A stretch of DNA of 64,000 bases from Weissella halotolerans DSM 20190 (lineage in GTDB: Bacteria; Bacillota; Bacilli; Lactobacillales; Lactobacillaceae), in the NCBI RefSeq assembly GCF_000420365.1, contig NZ_ATUU01000004.1:81577-145576 (forward strand). Reading direction: 5' to 3'. Below are positions 26,321 through 36,964 of the stretch, piece after piece. The notes beneath the pieces are model-generated. The model worked only from the letters and a program-made list of their open reading frames with translations, was not told the DNA's origin and made no database searches. Both the position numbers and the translations under genes were made by a program. Each line of letters begins with the position of its first letter. Position 1 is the first letter of the stretch.

Positions 26321-27421
26321 ATGAGAATCAAAAAGTGGATTAGAAATATCGTTGGAGAAGAGAAATGGTTAGATTTAATATGGTGGAAAAGATATTTTTT
26401 CTCATTATTTAGAACATCACCTTTGGATAAAAAATTGAAAAAAAAGCCTAAGATACTTCTATTAGGTGTTGCTGACTATGCTAATTTGGGGGACCAAGCG
26501 ATTGGATACGCACAGAGAAGGTTTTTAGATAAACTTGTGAGTGGTAGATGTAATGTTCCTATTATTGAAGTAGGGAGTAGTGTGCCAATAAGGTTCGTAT
26601 ATCAAATAATCAGTAGAGATGATATTATAGTGTTCACCGGTGGTGGGAACCTAGGTAACAAATATACATTGTTACATGATATATTTTTGCCAGTAATAAA
26701 AAAGTTTCCAAAAAATGAAAAGATTTTTTTCCCCCAATCTTATACCTTTACAGATGGAAAGAACAATTTAAATTACATTAAGAAAGTATTTAGCAAAAGT
26801 GGCGATAAATTAACAATAGTTGCTAGAGAAACTAAGAGTTTAGGTTTGTTTCAGGATATTTTTCCTCAGAATAATATTCTTCTAACTCCTGATATTGTGC
26901 TTTCGTTAGATGAAAGAAGGAAGAATAATTCTCGTGATGGTATTTTAATGATGATGCGGGACGAATCGGAAAAGATTTTGAACCCTAATGTTCAAAATCA
27001 ATTGAAAGACTATTTAAAAAATATTGGTTATAATGTGACCTTACAACAAGATTATAGTGAATATGCTACTCAAGTTAATATAAGGTACGGAGAACTCACA
27101 AAGCAGTGGGATAAGATAAGGAGTTCCAAACTGGTCATTACAGATAGACTTCATGGAATGATTTTTTCGCAGATTACTGGAACGCCGTGTTTAGTTTTTG
27201 ATAATTATAATAGTAAAATAAAATTGACTTATAAAAATTGGCTAGCAAAAAGCGAGAATATTGTTTTCGTTGATCCTAGGTTAAATCCAGATGTGGATTG
27301 GTTAGTGGAGAAGGCACAACAACTAATAGATAGCCACGATTCTCATACCAATTTAGCAAATGAATACATGCCCCTAGTTAATAAACTGCAGTTTTTAGTT
27401 ACAAAATTAACTGGAAGATAA
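26321..27421 (+). CDS. Polysaccharide pyruvyl transferase family protein
   Basis: A 366-residue CsaB/WcaK-type enzyme expected to add a pyruvate ketal from phosphoenolpyruvate to a sugar in the repeat unit, giving the polymer negative charge. Family features are LLGVADYANLGDQAIGYA (about residues 47-64), a FTGGGNLGN motif (about 105-113) and the C-terminal SKLVITDRLHGMIFSQITGTPCLV region, split near 268-291, which contains the conserved Arg-His. It starts two bases after the previous stop, with AGAAGG upstream. Very AT-rich. Confidence 0.87.
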   Translation: MRIKKWIRNIVGEEKWLDLIWWKRYFFSLFRTSPLDKKLKKKPKILLLGVADYANLGDQAIGYAQRRFLDKLVSGRCNVPIIEVGSSVPIRFVYQIISRDDIIVFTGGGNLGNKYTLLHDIFLPVIKKFPKNEKIFFPQSYTFTDGKNNLNYIKKVFSKSGDKLTIVARETKSLGLFQDIFPQNNILLTPDIVLSLDERRKNNSRDGILMMMRDESEKILNPNVQNQLKDYLKNIGYNVTLQQDYSEYATQVNIRYGELTKQWDKIRSSKLVITDRLHGMIFSQITGTPCLVFDNYNSKIKLTYKNWLAKSENIVFVDPRLNPDVDWLVEKAQQLIDSHDSHTNLANEYMPLVNKLQFLVTKLTGR

Positions 27422-27430
27422 AAAGACATT

Positions 27431-28798
27431 ATGAAAAATATTTTAAAAGCATTAGCTGGGAACACTATTATATTTGCTATTGGAAATAGTGTTTCAATGG
27501 TAGTATCGTTTATGATGGTTCCTTTTTATACCAGGGTATTGATACCTAAAGATTTTGGTACGTCTGATATAATTAACACTACAACTTTTCTGTTAGTTCC
27601 TGTGGTTAGTTTAAATGTTGCCGCGGCTATATTTCGTTTTGCCTTAGATCCCGATGAAGATAAAAGTACTTTAATATCTAATGGATTATTTATAACATTT
27701 TTTGGGACATTACTAACTTTGCTAGTCTCCGGAATATCTGAAGCTTTTGGAGTAGAGTATTCCATGTATGTTGGCATATATATTTCGTTGGTAGCTTTTG
27801 TATCGTTACTTCAAAATTTTGTTCGTGGACTAGATAAGATAACTAGTTTTACGGTATCTGGAATCATAATGACGTTGACAAATGTTTGTTGTAACATTTT
27901 TTTGATGGGGACAATGAAGTTTGGATTAATAGGATATTTATTGTCGTTTATTCTGGCCCAGATAGCAGCGTTATTTTATTTATTTTTTTCAAGTAAAATT
28001 TATAAGTATATAAATTTACGCCTTATTTCAAAAGATTCGATAATAAAATATTTAAAATATTCTATTCCGATGATACCTAACGGTTTAGCTTGGTGGTTAA
28101 CAAATGATTTTAATAAAATTTTAATTCTTTATTTTTTAGGTCCGACTAGTAATGGGTTACTTGCGGTTGCTAATAAAGTCCCTAATGTGATTAATACAGT
28201 TTTTGGTATGTTTTCAAATGCTTGGCAAATAACGGCAGTTCAGGAAGAAAAAAATTCAGAATCTGATAAATTATATGAATTAGTTTGCAGTTTAGTTTTT
28301 GGACTACTTATCATTATAAGTGCTGTTATTGTATTAATGATAAAATGGTTTATGTCTTTTTATGTATCTGCAAATTACTTTAAAGCGTGGAAATTAGTTC
28401 CAATCCTTTTGATAGCAATACTTTTTTCATGTTTATCAGCTTTTTTTGGGACTTTTTATTTGGTGGCAAAGAAAACTAGAGGATTATTTAGTACAACTAT
28501 TTGGGGTATGATTTTTAACATAGCAGCAGGGGCGATACTCATACCTTCTTTTGGTTTGATGGGTTCAGCATTGTCTAGTGCCCTTGGATTTGCGACGGTA
28601 AGTTTAATACGATATAAACAAATAAAAAATTTTGTATCATTTCACATGGACGTAGCGTTACTTATAATGCTGTTTATTGCATACTTAGCAATTTCTTTTT
28701 CAGTTTATATGTCACACAATTATATTAGTATTTTGATTTTTTTAATTATGATTGTATTTTTTATAGGTAGGATATTAATGAATTTTAGGAACGAATAG
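27431..28798 (+). CDS. wzx: Wzx-like polysaccharide flippase
   Basis: A 455-residue protein with about twelve to fourteen membrane segments of the MATE/MOP-type polysaccharide export family. It begins LAGNTIIFAIGNSVSMVVSFMMVPFYTRVL, and a repeat of the half-domain begins near YLKYSIPMIPNGLAWWLTNDFNK (about residues 208-231). It would flip lipid-linked repeat units to the outer face for the Wzy-like polymerase, whose gene lies 9 kb away in the first segment. The last segments are strongly AT-rich, and the gene is followed by a 270-base AT-rich gap. Confidence 0.9.
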   Translation: MKNILKALAGNTIIFAIGNSVSMVVSFMMVPFYTRVLIPKDFGTSDIINTTTFLLVPVVSLNVAAAIFRFALDPDEDKSTLISNGLFITFFGTLLTLLVSGISEAFGVEYSMYVGIYISLVAFVSLLQNFVRGLDKITSFTVSGIIMTLTNVCCNIFLMGTMKFGLIGYLLSFILAQIAALFYLFFSSKIYKYINLRLISKDSIIKYLKYSIPMIPNGLAWWLTNDFNKILILYFLGPTSNGLLAVANKVPNVINTVFGMFSNAWQITAVQEEKNSESDKLYELVCSLVFGLLIIISAVIVLMIKWFMSFYVSANYFKAWKLVPILLIAILFSCLSAFFGTFYLVAKKTRGLFSTTIWGMIFNIAAGAILIPSFGLMGSALSSALGFATVSLIRYKQIKNFVSFHMDVALLIMLFIAYLAISFSVYMSHNYISILIFLIMIVFFIGRILMNFRNE

Positions 28799-30103
<1,305 letters not shown>

Positions 30104-30146
30104 ATTGAATTTAATGTACACAAATGGTTTGTTTAAAAATGTGTGT

Positions 30147-30191
30147 AAAAATAAAACCCGAACGTGTTATGCACGTTCGGGTTTTATTTTT
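30147..30191. terminator. Strong bidirectional terminator between rmlB and the LCP gene
   Basis: A perfect 20-base-pair stem (30147-30166 with 30172-30191) around a five-base loop; A-rich on the left and T-rich on the right, so it works for both convergent genes. Confidence 0.92.
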
Positions 30192-30229
30192 TAGTAGTGA
30201 TTAATTTTATTTACACTGCAGAATTGATA

Positions 30230-31120
30230 CTAATTATTACGAGCTTGCTCGATAATGGTATGAACACGAGAAATTTCACTTTCTGGCATGATTTGGTAAG
30301 AAACACTGCCAATCATGACGCCTTCACCCTTCATCTGATCACGTTCAATGTTATCAGCAGAACCCTTATACTTAGTAGCTAAGTTGCGAACTGAGTTAAG
30401 CGAGATATTCGTACGGACATTTTGTGAAACCGCCTGTAAGAAATTATCAGATAGGACATTGGTTGGATTGTTTTTTAGCTTATTAATGACAGCCGAAATC
30501 ACTAATTGTTGACGCATTTGACGACCATAGTCACCGTTTGGATCATCGTAACGCATACGAGAAAAGGCTAAGGCTTTCTGTCCATCCATATGGTAATTTT
30601 GCCCTTGAGTGAAGGCATAGCCTTCGTAGTTAAAGGTTAGGGGAGCCGTAACATCAACACCACCAACAGCATTAACCAGTTGCTCTAGCCCATTCATATT
30701 AACTAAGAGATAACCATCAAGTTTGATGTTTAGTAGTTTTTCAACTTGGTCGACTGAAGATTGTGCGTCACCGTATTGATAAGCAGCATTAAGCTTTTCA
30801 GTTTGACCATCAATTTGGATTTTGGTATCACGTTGTAACGATACCATAGTGGTTGTATTGGTGTCTGGATTCAGCACCATCACAATCATAGTGTCAGTAC
30901 GTCCTTTTTCTGTTCGTCCAAGTGCACCAGTGTCAGTACCTAGTAATAGGTAGGCAATAGATTGCCCCTTTTTAGTTTTCGTATCGGAAATTTTACTAGT
31001 ATGTTGTGTGCCCGAATAAATTTTGCTAGTTGTGTTGCTGAGCTTGTAGTAACTATAACCACCAAAGCCAATGACGCTGGCGAGAATGATACCTAGCACC
31101 CATAAAATAACTTTCTTCAT
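30230..31120 (-). CDS. LytR-CpsA-Psr (LCP) family glycopolymer ligase
   Basis: A 296-residue protein with one N-terminal membrane helix (about residues 5-24) and an extracellular LCP domain. Motifs include LLLGTDTGALGRTEKGRTDTMIV (about 58-80), the arginine-rich VSLQRDT (about 93-99), NAAYQYGD, and AFSRMRYDDPNGDYGRQMRQQ, split near 185-205. LCP enzymes attach teichoic acids or capsule to peptidoglycan. Its position beside EPS genes suggests attachment of this polymer, which is inferred. AAAGGAG precedes the ATG. It is transcribed opposite to the EPS genes. Confidence 0.93.
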   Translation of the reverse strand: MKKVILWVLGIILASVIGFGGYSYYKLSNTTSKIYSGTQHTSKISDTKTKKGQSIAYLLLGTDTGALGRTEKGRTDTMIVMVLNPDTNTTTMVSLQRDTKIQIDGQTEKLNAAYQYGDAQSSVDQVEKLLNIKLDGYLLVNMNGLEQLVNAVGGVDVTAPLTFNYEGYAFTQGQNYHMDGQKALAFSRMRYDDPNGDYGRQMRQQLVISAVINKLKNNPTNVLSDNFLQAVSQNVRTNISLNSVRNLATKYKGSADNIERDQMKGEGVMIGSVSYQIMPESEISRVHTIIEQARNN

Positions 31121-31280
31121 GAAGAACTCCTTTAGATTAATGTATATAAGTCATTATATACTACTTTAGGACAAAGGGGGGACAGGAGAAAGCTTATACA
31201 GATTATAAGCATTGCTTGGTAGGCAGCTAATAGACGAATAGTGTAAAATGTTAGTATGGTACATTTAGGGAGGATACACG

Positions 31281-32048
31281 ATGATTGATATACATAGTCA
31301 TTTGCTGCCAGGATTAGATGACGGTTCTAAGGATTTAACAACATCCTTGAATTTAGCGCGCGATGCAGTTGCGGATGGCATAACACATAGTTTAATGACA
31401 CCACACCATATGAATGGGCGGTACACCAATCACGCAGCTGATGTGATTGCTGCAACCAACACTTTTCAGATGGCCTTAAATGAACATCAAATTCCCTTAA
31501 CAGTGTTTCCAGCGCAAGAGGTGCGCATTAATGGTGATTTAATAGCGGCCTTGGAAGCAGGAGATATTTTGACGGCCGATGCGGGTGGTAAGTACTTATT
31601 GTTGGAATTTCCATCCAATGAAGTACCGGCCTATACTGAACGGATGTTTTTTGACATTCAACAACATGGACTCATTCCGATTATCGTTCACCCTGAACGT
31701 AATGAGGGGATGATGACAGATCCTAATATTCTATACGAATTGGAAAGTCGTGGCGCCTTGGCGCAGGTTACTGCTAGTTCATATGTGGGGACCTTTGGTA
31801 AGGCTGTTCAACAATTTGCCGAGGATATCGTAGGGCATGGTCTGGCGCAAGTCTTTGCTTCCGATGCGCATCATATACCAGGTCGTGATTATGAGATGCA
31901 ATTGGCCTTTGAAAAGTTACGCAAAAATTATGGTGAAGGAAAGGCTGAAATCTTCAATGAAAATGCTAAGGCCATTGTGAACGGCGATGCAGTGCAGCTC
32001 TTTAAGGAAGAGCCCATCAAGAAACGCAAATTCTTTTCAAAGTACTAG
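31281..32048 (+). CDS. cpsB: CpsB-like PHP-family tyrosine phosphatase
   Basis: A 255-residue manganese-dependent phosphatase that would dephosphorylate the CpsD-like kinase. It starts MIDIHSHLLPGLDDGSKD, with the HxH metal motif, followed by MTPHHMNGRY, an EVRINGD stretch, PIIVHPERN near 134-142 and FASDAHH near 193-199, all typical PHP metal ligands. It lies 7 kb from the kinase, beyond the LCP gene, instead of next to it as in streptococcal cps operons. AGGGAGG gives a good ribosome binding site. Confidence 0.93.
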   Translation: MIDIHSHLLPGLDDGSKDLTTSLNLARDAVADGITHSLMTPHHMNGRYTNHAADVIAATNTFQMALNEHQIPLTVFPAQEVRINGDLIAALEAGDILTADAGGKYLLLEFPSNEVPAYTERMFFDIQQHGLIPIIVHPERNEGMMTDPNILYELESRGALAQVTASSYVGTFGKAVQQFAEDIVGHGLAQVFASDAHHIPGRDYEMQLAFEKLRKNYGEGKAEIFNENAKAIVNGDAVQLFKEEPIKKRKFFSKY

Positions 32049-32086
32049 AGAATGACCAAGCGAGTATAAGAGTAGGAAGAGGAGAA

Positions 32087-32791
32087 ATGAAGAAATTCGT
32101 ATTAGTAGTGATACCCATTATCCTTTTGTTAGGTGGGGCGTATGGGTCGAAGGTATATATGGATAAACGCCACTTTAATCAGTATGTTAAAGCAGCCCAG
32201 CAAGACATTAAACAAGGAGCGTGGCAAGCGGCCAAGCGGGAGTATAAAAAAGCCGATCACTTACATTCAACTGCAGAAACGACAGCTGCCTTGCAGCAAT
32301 TAGGGTATGTGACGAAGGCTCAAAAACAAGTTGAGCGAGGTAATAAACAAGCAGCCCAAGAGATGATGGAATTAGCCTTATATGTTAAGCATCCAGTTCC
32401 AGTTATTACTAAAGCTATTAAAGCTGAGGTTAAAGAACTAGATGAGTCAAATCAAAAGAGTAAGCGTAAGCCCACATCAAAGCAGGAAAAAAGTAGTCAA
32501 GCTGATGCAAGTAGTAGCCTTCCAGCCCAATCACCGGTAGAAGAAACACCAAGTCAGACAACGCCAGTAGTTGTACCTGATCAAAGTCAAGCAATGATTG
32601 ATCAAGGGGGGGCCGCTTATCAAGACCCACAATCAGCGGCCGGTTATGCGAATCAAGCACCAGCCAATGATGAAGCACCTGTAGAGGCAAACAACCAGGA
32701 GGCAGCTGTGACTGATGCAGCTAAGACAGCCAAGGTTAATCAAGCAGTACCAGAAGTTAACAATGGTGATAATGCAGCGGCAGCTAGCTAA
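32087..32791 (+). CDS. Unknown membrane-anchored extracellular protein in the EPS regulatory block
   Basis: I do not recognise this 234-residue protein. It has one N-terminal membrane segment (about residues 4-20), then a basic helical region of about 100 residues (spaced Ala/Leu with AAKREYKKADHL and EMMELALYVKH, perhaps TPR-like). The C-terminal 110 residues are low-complexity, rich in Ala, Gln, Ser, Pro and Asn, and resemble a flexible extracellular spacer. No LPXTG motif is present. GAGGAG precedes the ATG and the gene follows cpsB by 38 bases, so the two are probably cotranscribed and may act together at the cell surface. Confidence 0.75.
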   Translation: MKKFVLVVIPIILLLGGAYGSKVYMDKRHFNQYVKAAQQDIKQGAWQAAKREYKKADHLHSTAETTAALQQLGYVTKAQKQVERGNKQAAQEMMELALYVKHPVPVITKAIKAEVKELDESNQKSKRKPTSKQEKSSQADASSSLPAQSPVEETPSQTTPVVVPDQSQAMIDQGGAAYQDPQSAAGYANQAPANDEAPVEANNQEAAVTDAAKTAKVNQAVPEVNNGDNAAAAS

Positions 32792-32929
32792 AAAGAATGG
32801 ATAGCTAATGTTAACAATATTTATTCTTATGGTGAATTAAAGTTTAACTTGGCATAGTTAATTCGGATTATAAAGAGGCGAGTTAGTTATACGGCCAATA
32901 AACGAAATATGACCAAAAGAAATGGGGAC

Positions 32930-33556
32930 ATGATGGAACAGTTAATCGAGACTGCAATTAATCAATATGGCTATTTGGCAATCATTATCTTGCTTGTCGT
33001 AGAGAATATTTTTCCACCTATTCCTTCGGAGTTGATTTTGACCTTTGCGGGCTTTTTAACTTATCAGGGGCAATTAAACATATTTGGTGCTATCTGCGCA
33101 GCTACCTTAGGTGCGCTAATTGGAGCAAGTTTGCTCTATTGGATAGGAACGTATTTGAATCGAGAGCGGTTAGCAAAGTTAGTTGATAGTCGGCTAGGCC
33201 GAATACTTCGTTTGCGCTTAGCTGATTTTGAAAAAGCTGAATCTCATTTTCAAAGGCATGGTCGGGCCGCGGTTTTTTTTGGCCGTTTTATACCAGTGGT
33301 ACGTAGCCTAATTTCTGTACCGGCTGGCATGACTAAGATGCCCTTCTTACAGTTCTTAGTCTTTACCTTTGCTGGATCTGCAATTTGGAATACTGTGTTG
33401 ATTAGTCTAGGACACATCGCTGGGAAAGCCTGGACTAAGATGTTAGTTAAGGTTGATAGTATTACTGGCATGTTGACCTGGCTATTAGTGGCCCTGGTTG
33501 TCGTTGGAGTAGTGATTTATGGCTTGAAGCGATTGAATCTCTTAAAAAGGCATTAA
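32930..33556 (+). CDS. DedA-family membrane protein
   Basis: A 208-residue DedA/VTT-family protein with about five membrane segments; some members flip undecaprenyl phosphate or phosphatidylethanolamine. Features are VENIFPPIPSELILTFAGF (about 23-41) with the conserved proline pair and acidic residue, and FFGRFIPVVRSLISVPAGM (about 115-133) with conserved arginines. Starts at 32909, 32930 and 32933 are in frame; I favour 32930 because the protein then begins as in family members, although no start has a strong ribosome binding site. Confidence 0.85.
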   Translation: MMEQLIETAINQYGYLAIIILLVVENIFPPIPSELILTFAGFLTYQGQLNIFGAICAATLGALIGASLLYWIGTYLNRERLAKLVDSRLGRILRLRLADFEKAESHFQRHGRAAVFFGRFIPVVRSLISVPAGMTKMPFLQFLVFTFAGSAIWNTVLISLGHIAGKAWTKMLVKVDSITGMLTWLLVALVVVGVVIYGLKRLNLLKRH

Positions 33557-33596
33557 AAAAGAGGGTGCAGTTTTTGAAAACTGTACCCTCTTTTTT
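33555..33596. terminator. Bidirectional terminator between DedA and AI-2E genes
   Basis: AAAAAAGAGGGTGCAGTTTT pairs with AAAACTGTACCCTCTTTTTT with one G-U pair. Confidence 0.9.
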
Positions 33597-33599
33597 AGT

Positions 33600-34655
33600 T
33601 TAAACTTCTTGGTTATTTTCAATATTTCCTTGATTTGTTGGATCAGCAATGGCCGCCCGTTGAACGCCAATTAGGTTTAAGAAAAAGGCAACAATCGGGA
33701 CACCGATGATTAATCCCCAGGCGCCTAACAAATGTTCCATAATAATCAGGGTAGCAAAGGTTACAAAGACTGGTAACTCGGTGCGGTTAGCCATGAGATG
33801 GGGATGCAAGAAGTAAGCCTCAAAGAGATGAATAATGGTGATAAGTACCCATAATTCAAGCACCCCCCAGGGACCATTAGCTGCCAAAGTGACAACACTT
33901 AAAGGAATCAGGGAAATCAGAACCCCAGCAATGGGAATTAAACCGAGAATGAAAATCAGAACTCCCATGACCAGTACGCTGGGAACTTTAAGGATAAAGA
34001 GGCCAATCACCATTAGAACACTATTGATAAGGGCAATTTTTAACTGTACTTCAATCACGCTACCAAGGATAGAGATGAAGGTTCCACCAAGTTCATAAAT
34101 ATGCATAAACAAATGAGGATAATCAGAAGTTAGAAATTGATGACCAAACCGTTTGAGCCGTTGCCAAGTTAATGCGAGCACAAAACTTAGAAATGCTGCT
34201 AATAAGACCTGTAGGATAAGTCGACTAATCGTACTAACTGTTCCCCAACCGCTAGCCAGGAGGACCCGCCAATTGGCGATAACTTCCTGCAAAATATCAA
34301 ATTTTTTGTAGGCTTCATCAGCTAAACCTTGAATAGCAGGATAGGTTTGAAAGAAACGGTTGATTTCCTTAGGCAACGCCATAAATTGATCAATTAAAAC
34401 GGGTAAAACGAAACGCAAGGCTAAGAAAAAGAGAACAACGACAACCAGATAGAGGGCTAAGACGACGACTATGTAGGGTAGATGCCAACGGTGACTAACG
34501 CGATTAGCATTACTGATCGACAGGTAAGAAAAGATAATGGTTAGTAAAATAATTGATAGTTGTTTATGTAAAATAACTAGACAAGCGATGATCAATAGCA
34601 AGGCTAGATAACGTTGGGTATCCTTGCGTTTGATAAAGCTAACAAAATCATGCAT
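33600..34655 (-). CDS. AI-2E (PerM/YdbI-like) family membrane protein
   Basis: A 351-residue membrane protein with about eight hydrophobic segments and a central amphipathic region, matching the AI-2E/PerM family. Family-like stretches include FILGLIPIAGVLISLIPLS (about residues 235-253) and the C-terminal EHLLGAWGLIIGVPIVAF. Some family members act in sodium/proton antiport or small-molecule export; the autoinducer role shown for E. coli TqsA should not be assumed here. GGAAGGAAT precedes the ATG. The final stop lies four bases from the shared terminator. Confidence 0.87.
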   Translation of the reverse strand: MHDFVSFIKRKDTQRYLALLLIIACLVILHKQLSIILLTIIFSYLSISNANRVSHRWHLPYIVVVLALYLVVVVLFFLALRFVLPVLIDQFMALPKEINRFFQTYPAIQGLADEAYKKFDILQEVIANWRVLLASGWGTVSTISRLILQVLLAAFLSFVLALTWQRLKRFGHQFLTSDYPHLFMHIYELGGTFISILGSVIEVQLKIALINSVLMVIGLFILKVPSVLVMGVLIFILGLIPIAGVLISLIPLSVVTLAANGPWGVLELWVLITIIHLFEAYFLHPHLMANRTELPVFVTFATLIIMEHLLGAWGLIIGVPIVAFFLNLIGVQRAAIADPTNQGNIENNQEV

Positions 34656-34689
34656 AATCCTATTCCTTCCATTTGTCTTACAGGCTAGT

Positions 34690-34721
34690 AAAAAACCACG
34701 CCAAGGGTTACGACGTGGTCC
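34690..34721 (-). terminator. Terminator after the HdeD-like gene
   Basis: On the minus strand ACCACG and CGTGGT form a stem around a 13-base loop, followed by six T. Confidence 0.75.
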
Positions 34722-34740
34722 TAACTAGAGCAAGAGTAGC

Positions 34741-35343
34741 TTAATTTTTGCGACTGAAGAGGGCAATTAAAATAAAGTAAATGCCCAGGAGATCGGCAAA
34801 GGAACCAACAACAAGGGACATGGTATTAGCCGCAATATCTGGAACTAAAGACAGGTAAAGTCCCATTGCTAGGCTCGTTAGACCTAATACTAGGCCAACT
34901 AGTCGTTGCCAACCGGCTAGCAATTCTGGTGACCGCATTTGAGCTAAAATTGCGGTTGCATTAAGCAAAATCCAGAAACCAAAAATAAGGCCAATGAATT
35001 GACTAGTGACATCCTGGCGAAAAAGGAAAATAAGGGACATTGTAGTTGCCAGTAGGGCGCTCATCAAAAAGGCCCCTTTTAACGTTTGACTTTTAGTGAC
35101 CAACATGAGATCAATGATGGCTATAAAGAGGGAAAATAGAGCAAATAGAGCACTCATTGAGGCTAAGGCTTGTTTTGGAAAAGCAAAGGCAATAATGCCA
35201 AGTAAAATGGCAATAATTCCCGCTGCAAAAAGGCATTTGCGAGTTAAATCAGTCACAATCGTCTGTTCGCTGGTTACAATCGTCTCGGGTTGCACAGCAA
35301 TCCTGCTAGGTTCAATAGCGTGATTCGTTTCTTCTTTAGACAT
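34741..35343 (-). CDS. HdeD-like (DUF308) membrane protein
   Basis: A 200-residue protein with a polar N-terminus of about 34 residues, then six membrane segments in repeated two-helix units, the pattern of the DUF308/HdeD family. HdeD is linked to acid resistance in E. coli, but the function in lactic acid bacteria is not known. GGGAG lies five bases before the ATG. It lies between murF and the AI-2E gene, all on the minus strand, with terminators separating them. Confidence 0.78.
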   Translation of the reverse strand: MSKEETNHAIEPSRIAVQPETIVTSEQTIVTDLTRKCLFAAGIIAILLGIIAFAFPKQALASMSALFALFSLFIAIIDLMLVTKSQTLKGAFLMSALLATTMSLIFLFRQDVTSQFIGLIFGFWILLNATAILAQMRSPELLAGWQRLVGLVLGLTSLAMGLYLSLVPDIAANTMSLVVGSFADLLGIYFILIALFSRKN

Positions 35344-35403
35344 AAGATACTCCCATCCTAGTAAACATAATAGATTGATAATAAGAACTAACTCTGCTTA
35401 AAG

Positions 35404-35451
35404 CTAGCCTTTTTAAAGGTGATAGTCAATATCAACCTTAAAAAGGCTAGT
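35404..35451 (-). terminator. Long hairpin, likely terminator of murF
   Basis: CTAGCCTTTTTAAGGT and ACCTTTAAAAAGGCTAG pair on the minus strand with one bulge. The murF stop codon lies at the edge of the stem. The T run after it is short, so its efficiency is uncertain. Confidence 0.6.
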
Positions 35452-36820
35452 TGTGGTCGTACAATGCTGCGACCACTCGTTCTAAATGCATGCCATGTGA
35501 TCCTTTAAGTAATAAGAGATCATCTGGAGACAAGGTTGCTTGCAAATCATGGATTAGCTCAGCTTGTTGGTCTTGACGATAGTAGTGTAGGTGGTCAGCA
35601 GAATAGGTTTTCGTTAGTTCTTCGGCTAGATTTTGCATCAGCGGGCCAATTAAGAAAACCTCATGGACAGTTTGAGGCTTTAGAGAAGATGCTAGGGCAG
35701 CGTGCATGGCCGGCCCTTGGGCTCCCAATTCTAGCATGTCGCCTAAGACAACATAGCGCTCTCCCTTAGTGGGGACTTGACCAAAACTTTTTAATACTTC
35801 CTGGACGGCTGTAGGGTTTGCATTGTAGACATCTGATAAAAGTTGGCCACCAAAATTACCAGGAAGCCACTGGGTGCGATTCTCAGTAATGGTTGCGGTA
35901 GCTAAGGCTTTTGCCATTAAGGCTGGACTAATACCGAGCAGTTGGCCAACACTCAGGGCAGCTAGTGCATTGCTGACATTGTAAGTGCCCGTTAGTGGAA
36001 TTTGAATGGTCTCGTTAAGCGGTTGCCAACAAAAGTGGGCACTAGCGCTTGCTAAGTGAATAGCATTGGCAAAGTTGTCATTCGTGTTTGCTAAACCAAA
36101 GGTTCGGGTGTTAAGTGCTGGGTGTTGTTGGACACGTTCCCTTAACAAGGGTTCGTCACCATTATAGACAAGACTACCGCCTGGCTTTAAGCCAGTAATA
36201 ATTTGCATTTTACCATCAGCAATTTTGGCTCTAGTTTTGAAAAATTCAATATGTGCTTCACCAATCATAGTTAAGACAGCAATATCTGGTTGCACTAGAT
36301 TAGAGAGGGCGACAAGGTCGTTTGGATGGTCCATTCCTAGTTCAATAACTAATAGCTCTGTGTCTGCTGGCATATTCAGAATGGTTGTGGGAACACCGAG
36401 TTCATTATTAAAGTTAGCCGGTGTTTTATAGGTGTTAAAAGAGGTGGCACCAATGGCGGCTGTCAAATCTTTCGTAGTGGTTTTACCATTTGATCCCGAG
36501 ATAGCAACTACTTTAGGATGGACCATTTTAAGATAGGCTTGTGCCAATTGTTGAAAGGCAAGCAGGGTGTCATCAACTAAAATGATTGGCAGTTGGGTTG
36601 GGTACGGCTGGTGGTCTTTTTGCCATAAAGAGGCGACTGCACCATGTTTAATGGCATCGTCTAGAAAATCATGACCATCATTTGCAGCCACGATAGGAAT
36701 GAATAGATCGCCTGCTTGTGTCTTGCGGGAATCAAAACTAGTTCCGGTAACACGCAGGGGTTTTTCCTGAAGTAGGGGGGCCGATAAAATATCGCCCAGG
36801 GTGGAAAGGGGAAAATTCAT
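35447..36820 (-). CDS. murF: UDP-MurNAc-tripeptide:D-Ala-D-Ala ligase MurF
   Basis: A 457-residue cytoplasmic Mur ligase that adds D-Ala-D-Ala to complete the peptidoglycan pentapeptide precursor. The N-terminal domain (about 1-95) has the FDSRKTQAGDLFIPI stretch. The ATP-binding GSNGKTTTKDL is near residues 109-119, followed by NNELGVPTTIL, IELGMDHPNDL and, in the C-terminal domain, SDVYNANPTAVQEVL and VLGDMLELG. AAGGAAG precedes the ATG. It is transcribed divergently from mreB. Confidence 0.96.
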   Translation of the reverse strand: MNFPLSTLGDILSAPLLQEKPLRVTGTSFDSRKTQAGDLFIPIVAANDGHDFLDDAIKHGAVASLWQKDHQPYPTQLPIILVDDTLLAFQQLAQAYLKMVHPKVVAISGSNGKTTTKDLTAAIGATSFNTYKTPANFNNELGVPTTILNMPADTELLVIELGMDHPNDLVALSNLVQPDIAVLTMIGEAHIEFFKTRAKIADGKMQIITGLKPGGSLVYNGDEPLLRERVQQHPALNTRTFGLANTNDNFANAIHLASASAHFCWQPLNETIQIPLTGTYNVSNALAALSVGQLLGISPALMAKALATATITENRTQWLPGNFGGQLLSDVYNANPTAVQEVLKSFGQVPTKGERYVVLGDMLELGAQGPAMHAALASSLKPQTVHEVFLIGPLMQNLAEELTKTYSADHLHYYRQDQQAELIHDLQATLSPDDLLLLKGSHGMHLERVVAALYDHN

Positions 36821-36964
36821 AGTAGTATGCTTCCTTTTATTGAATATTTAATTTAATTTTACACTGTCTATTAAAGCTAGGGCAACTTGTTGTATACTTA
36901 AAGGGATACTTAATAAGTAAGATAAGTGATGACGCACAGCGTTGTTCATTAAAGAGGTGAAAAC

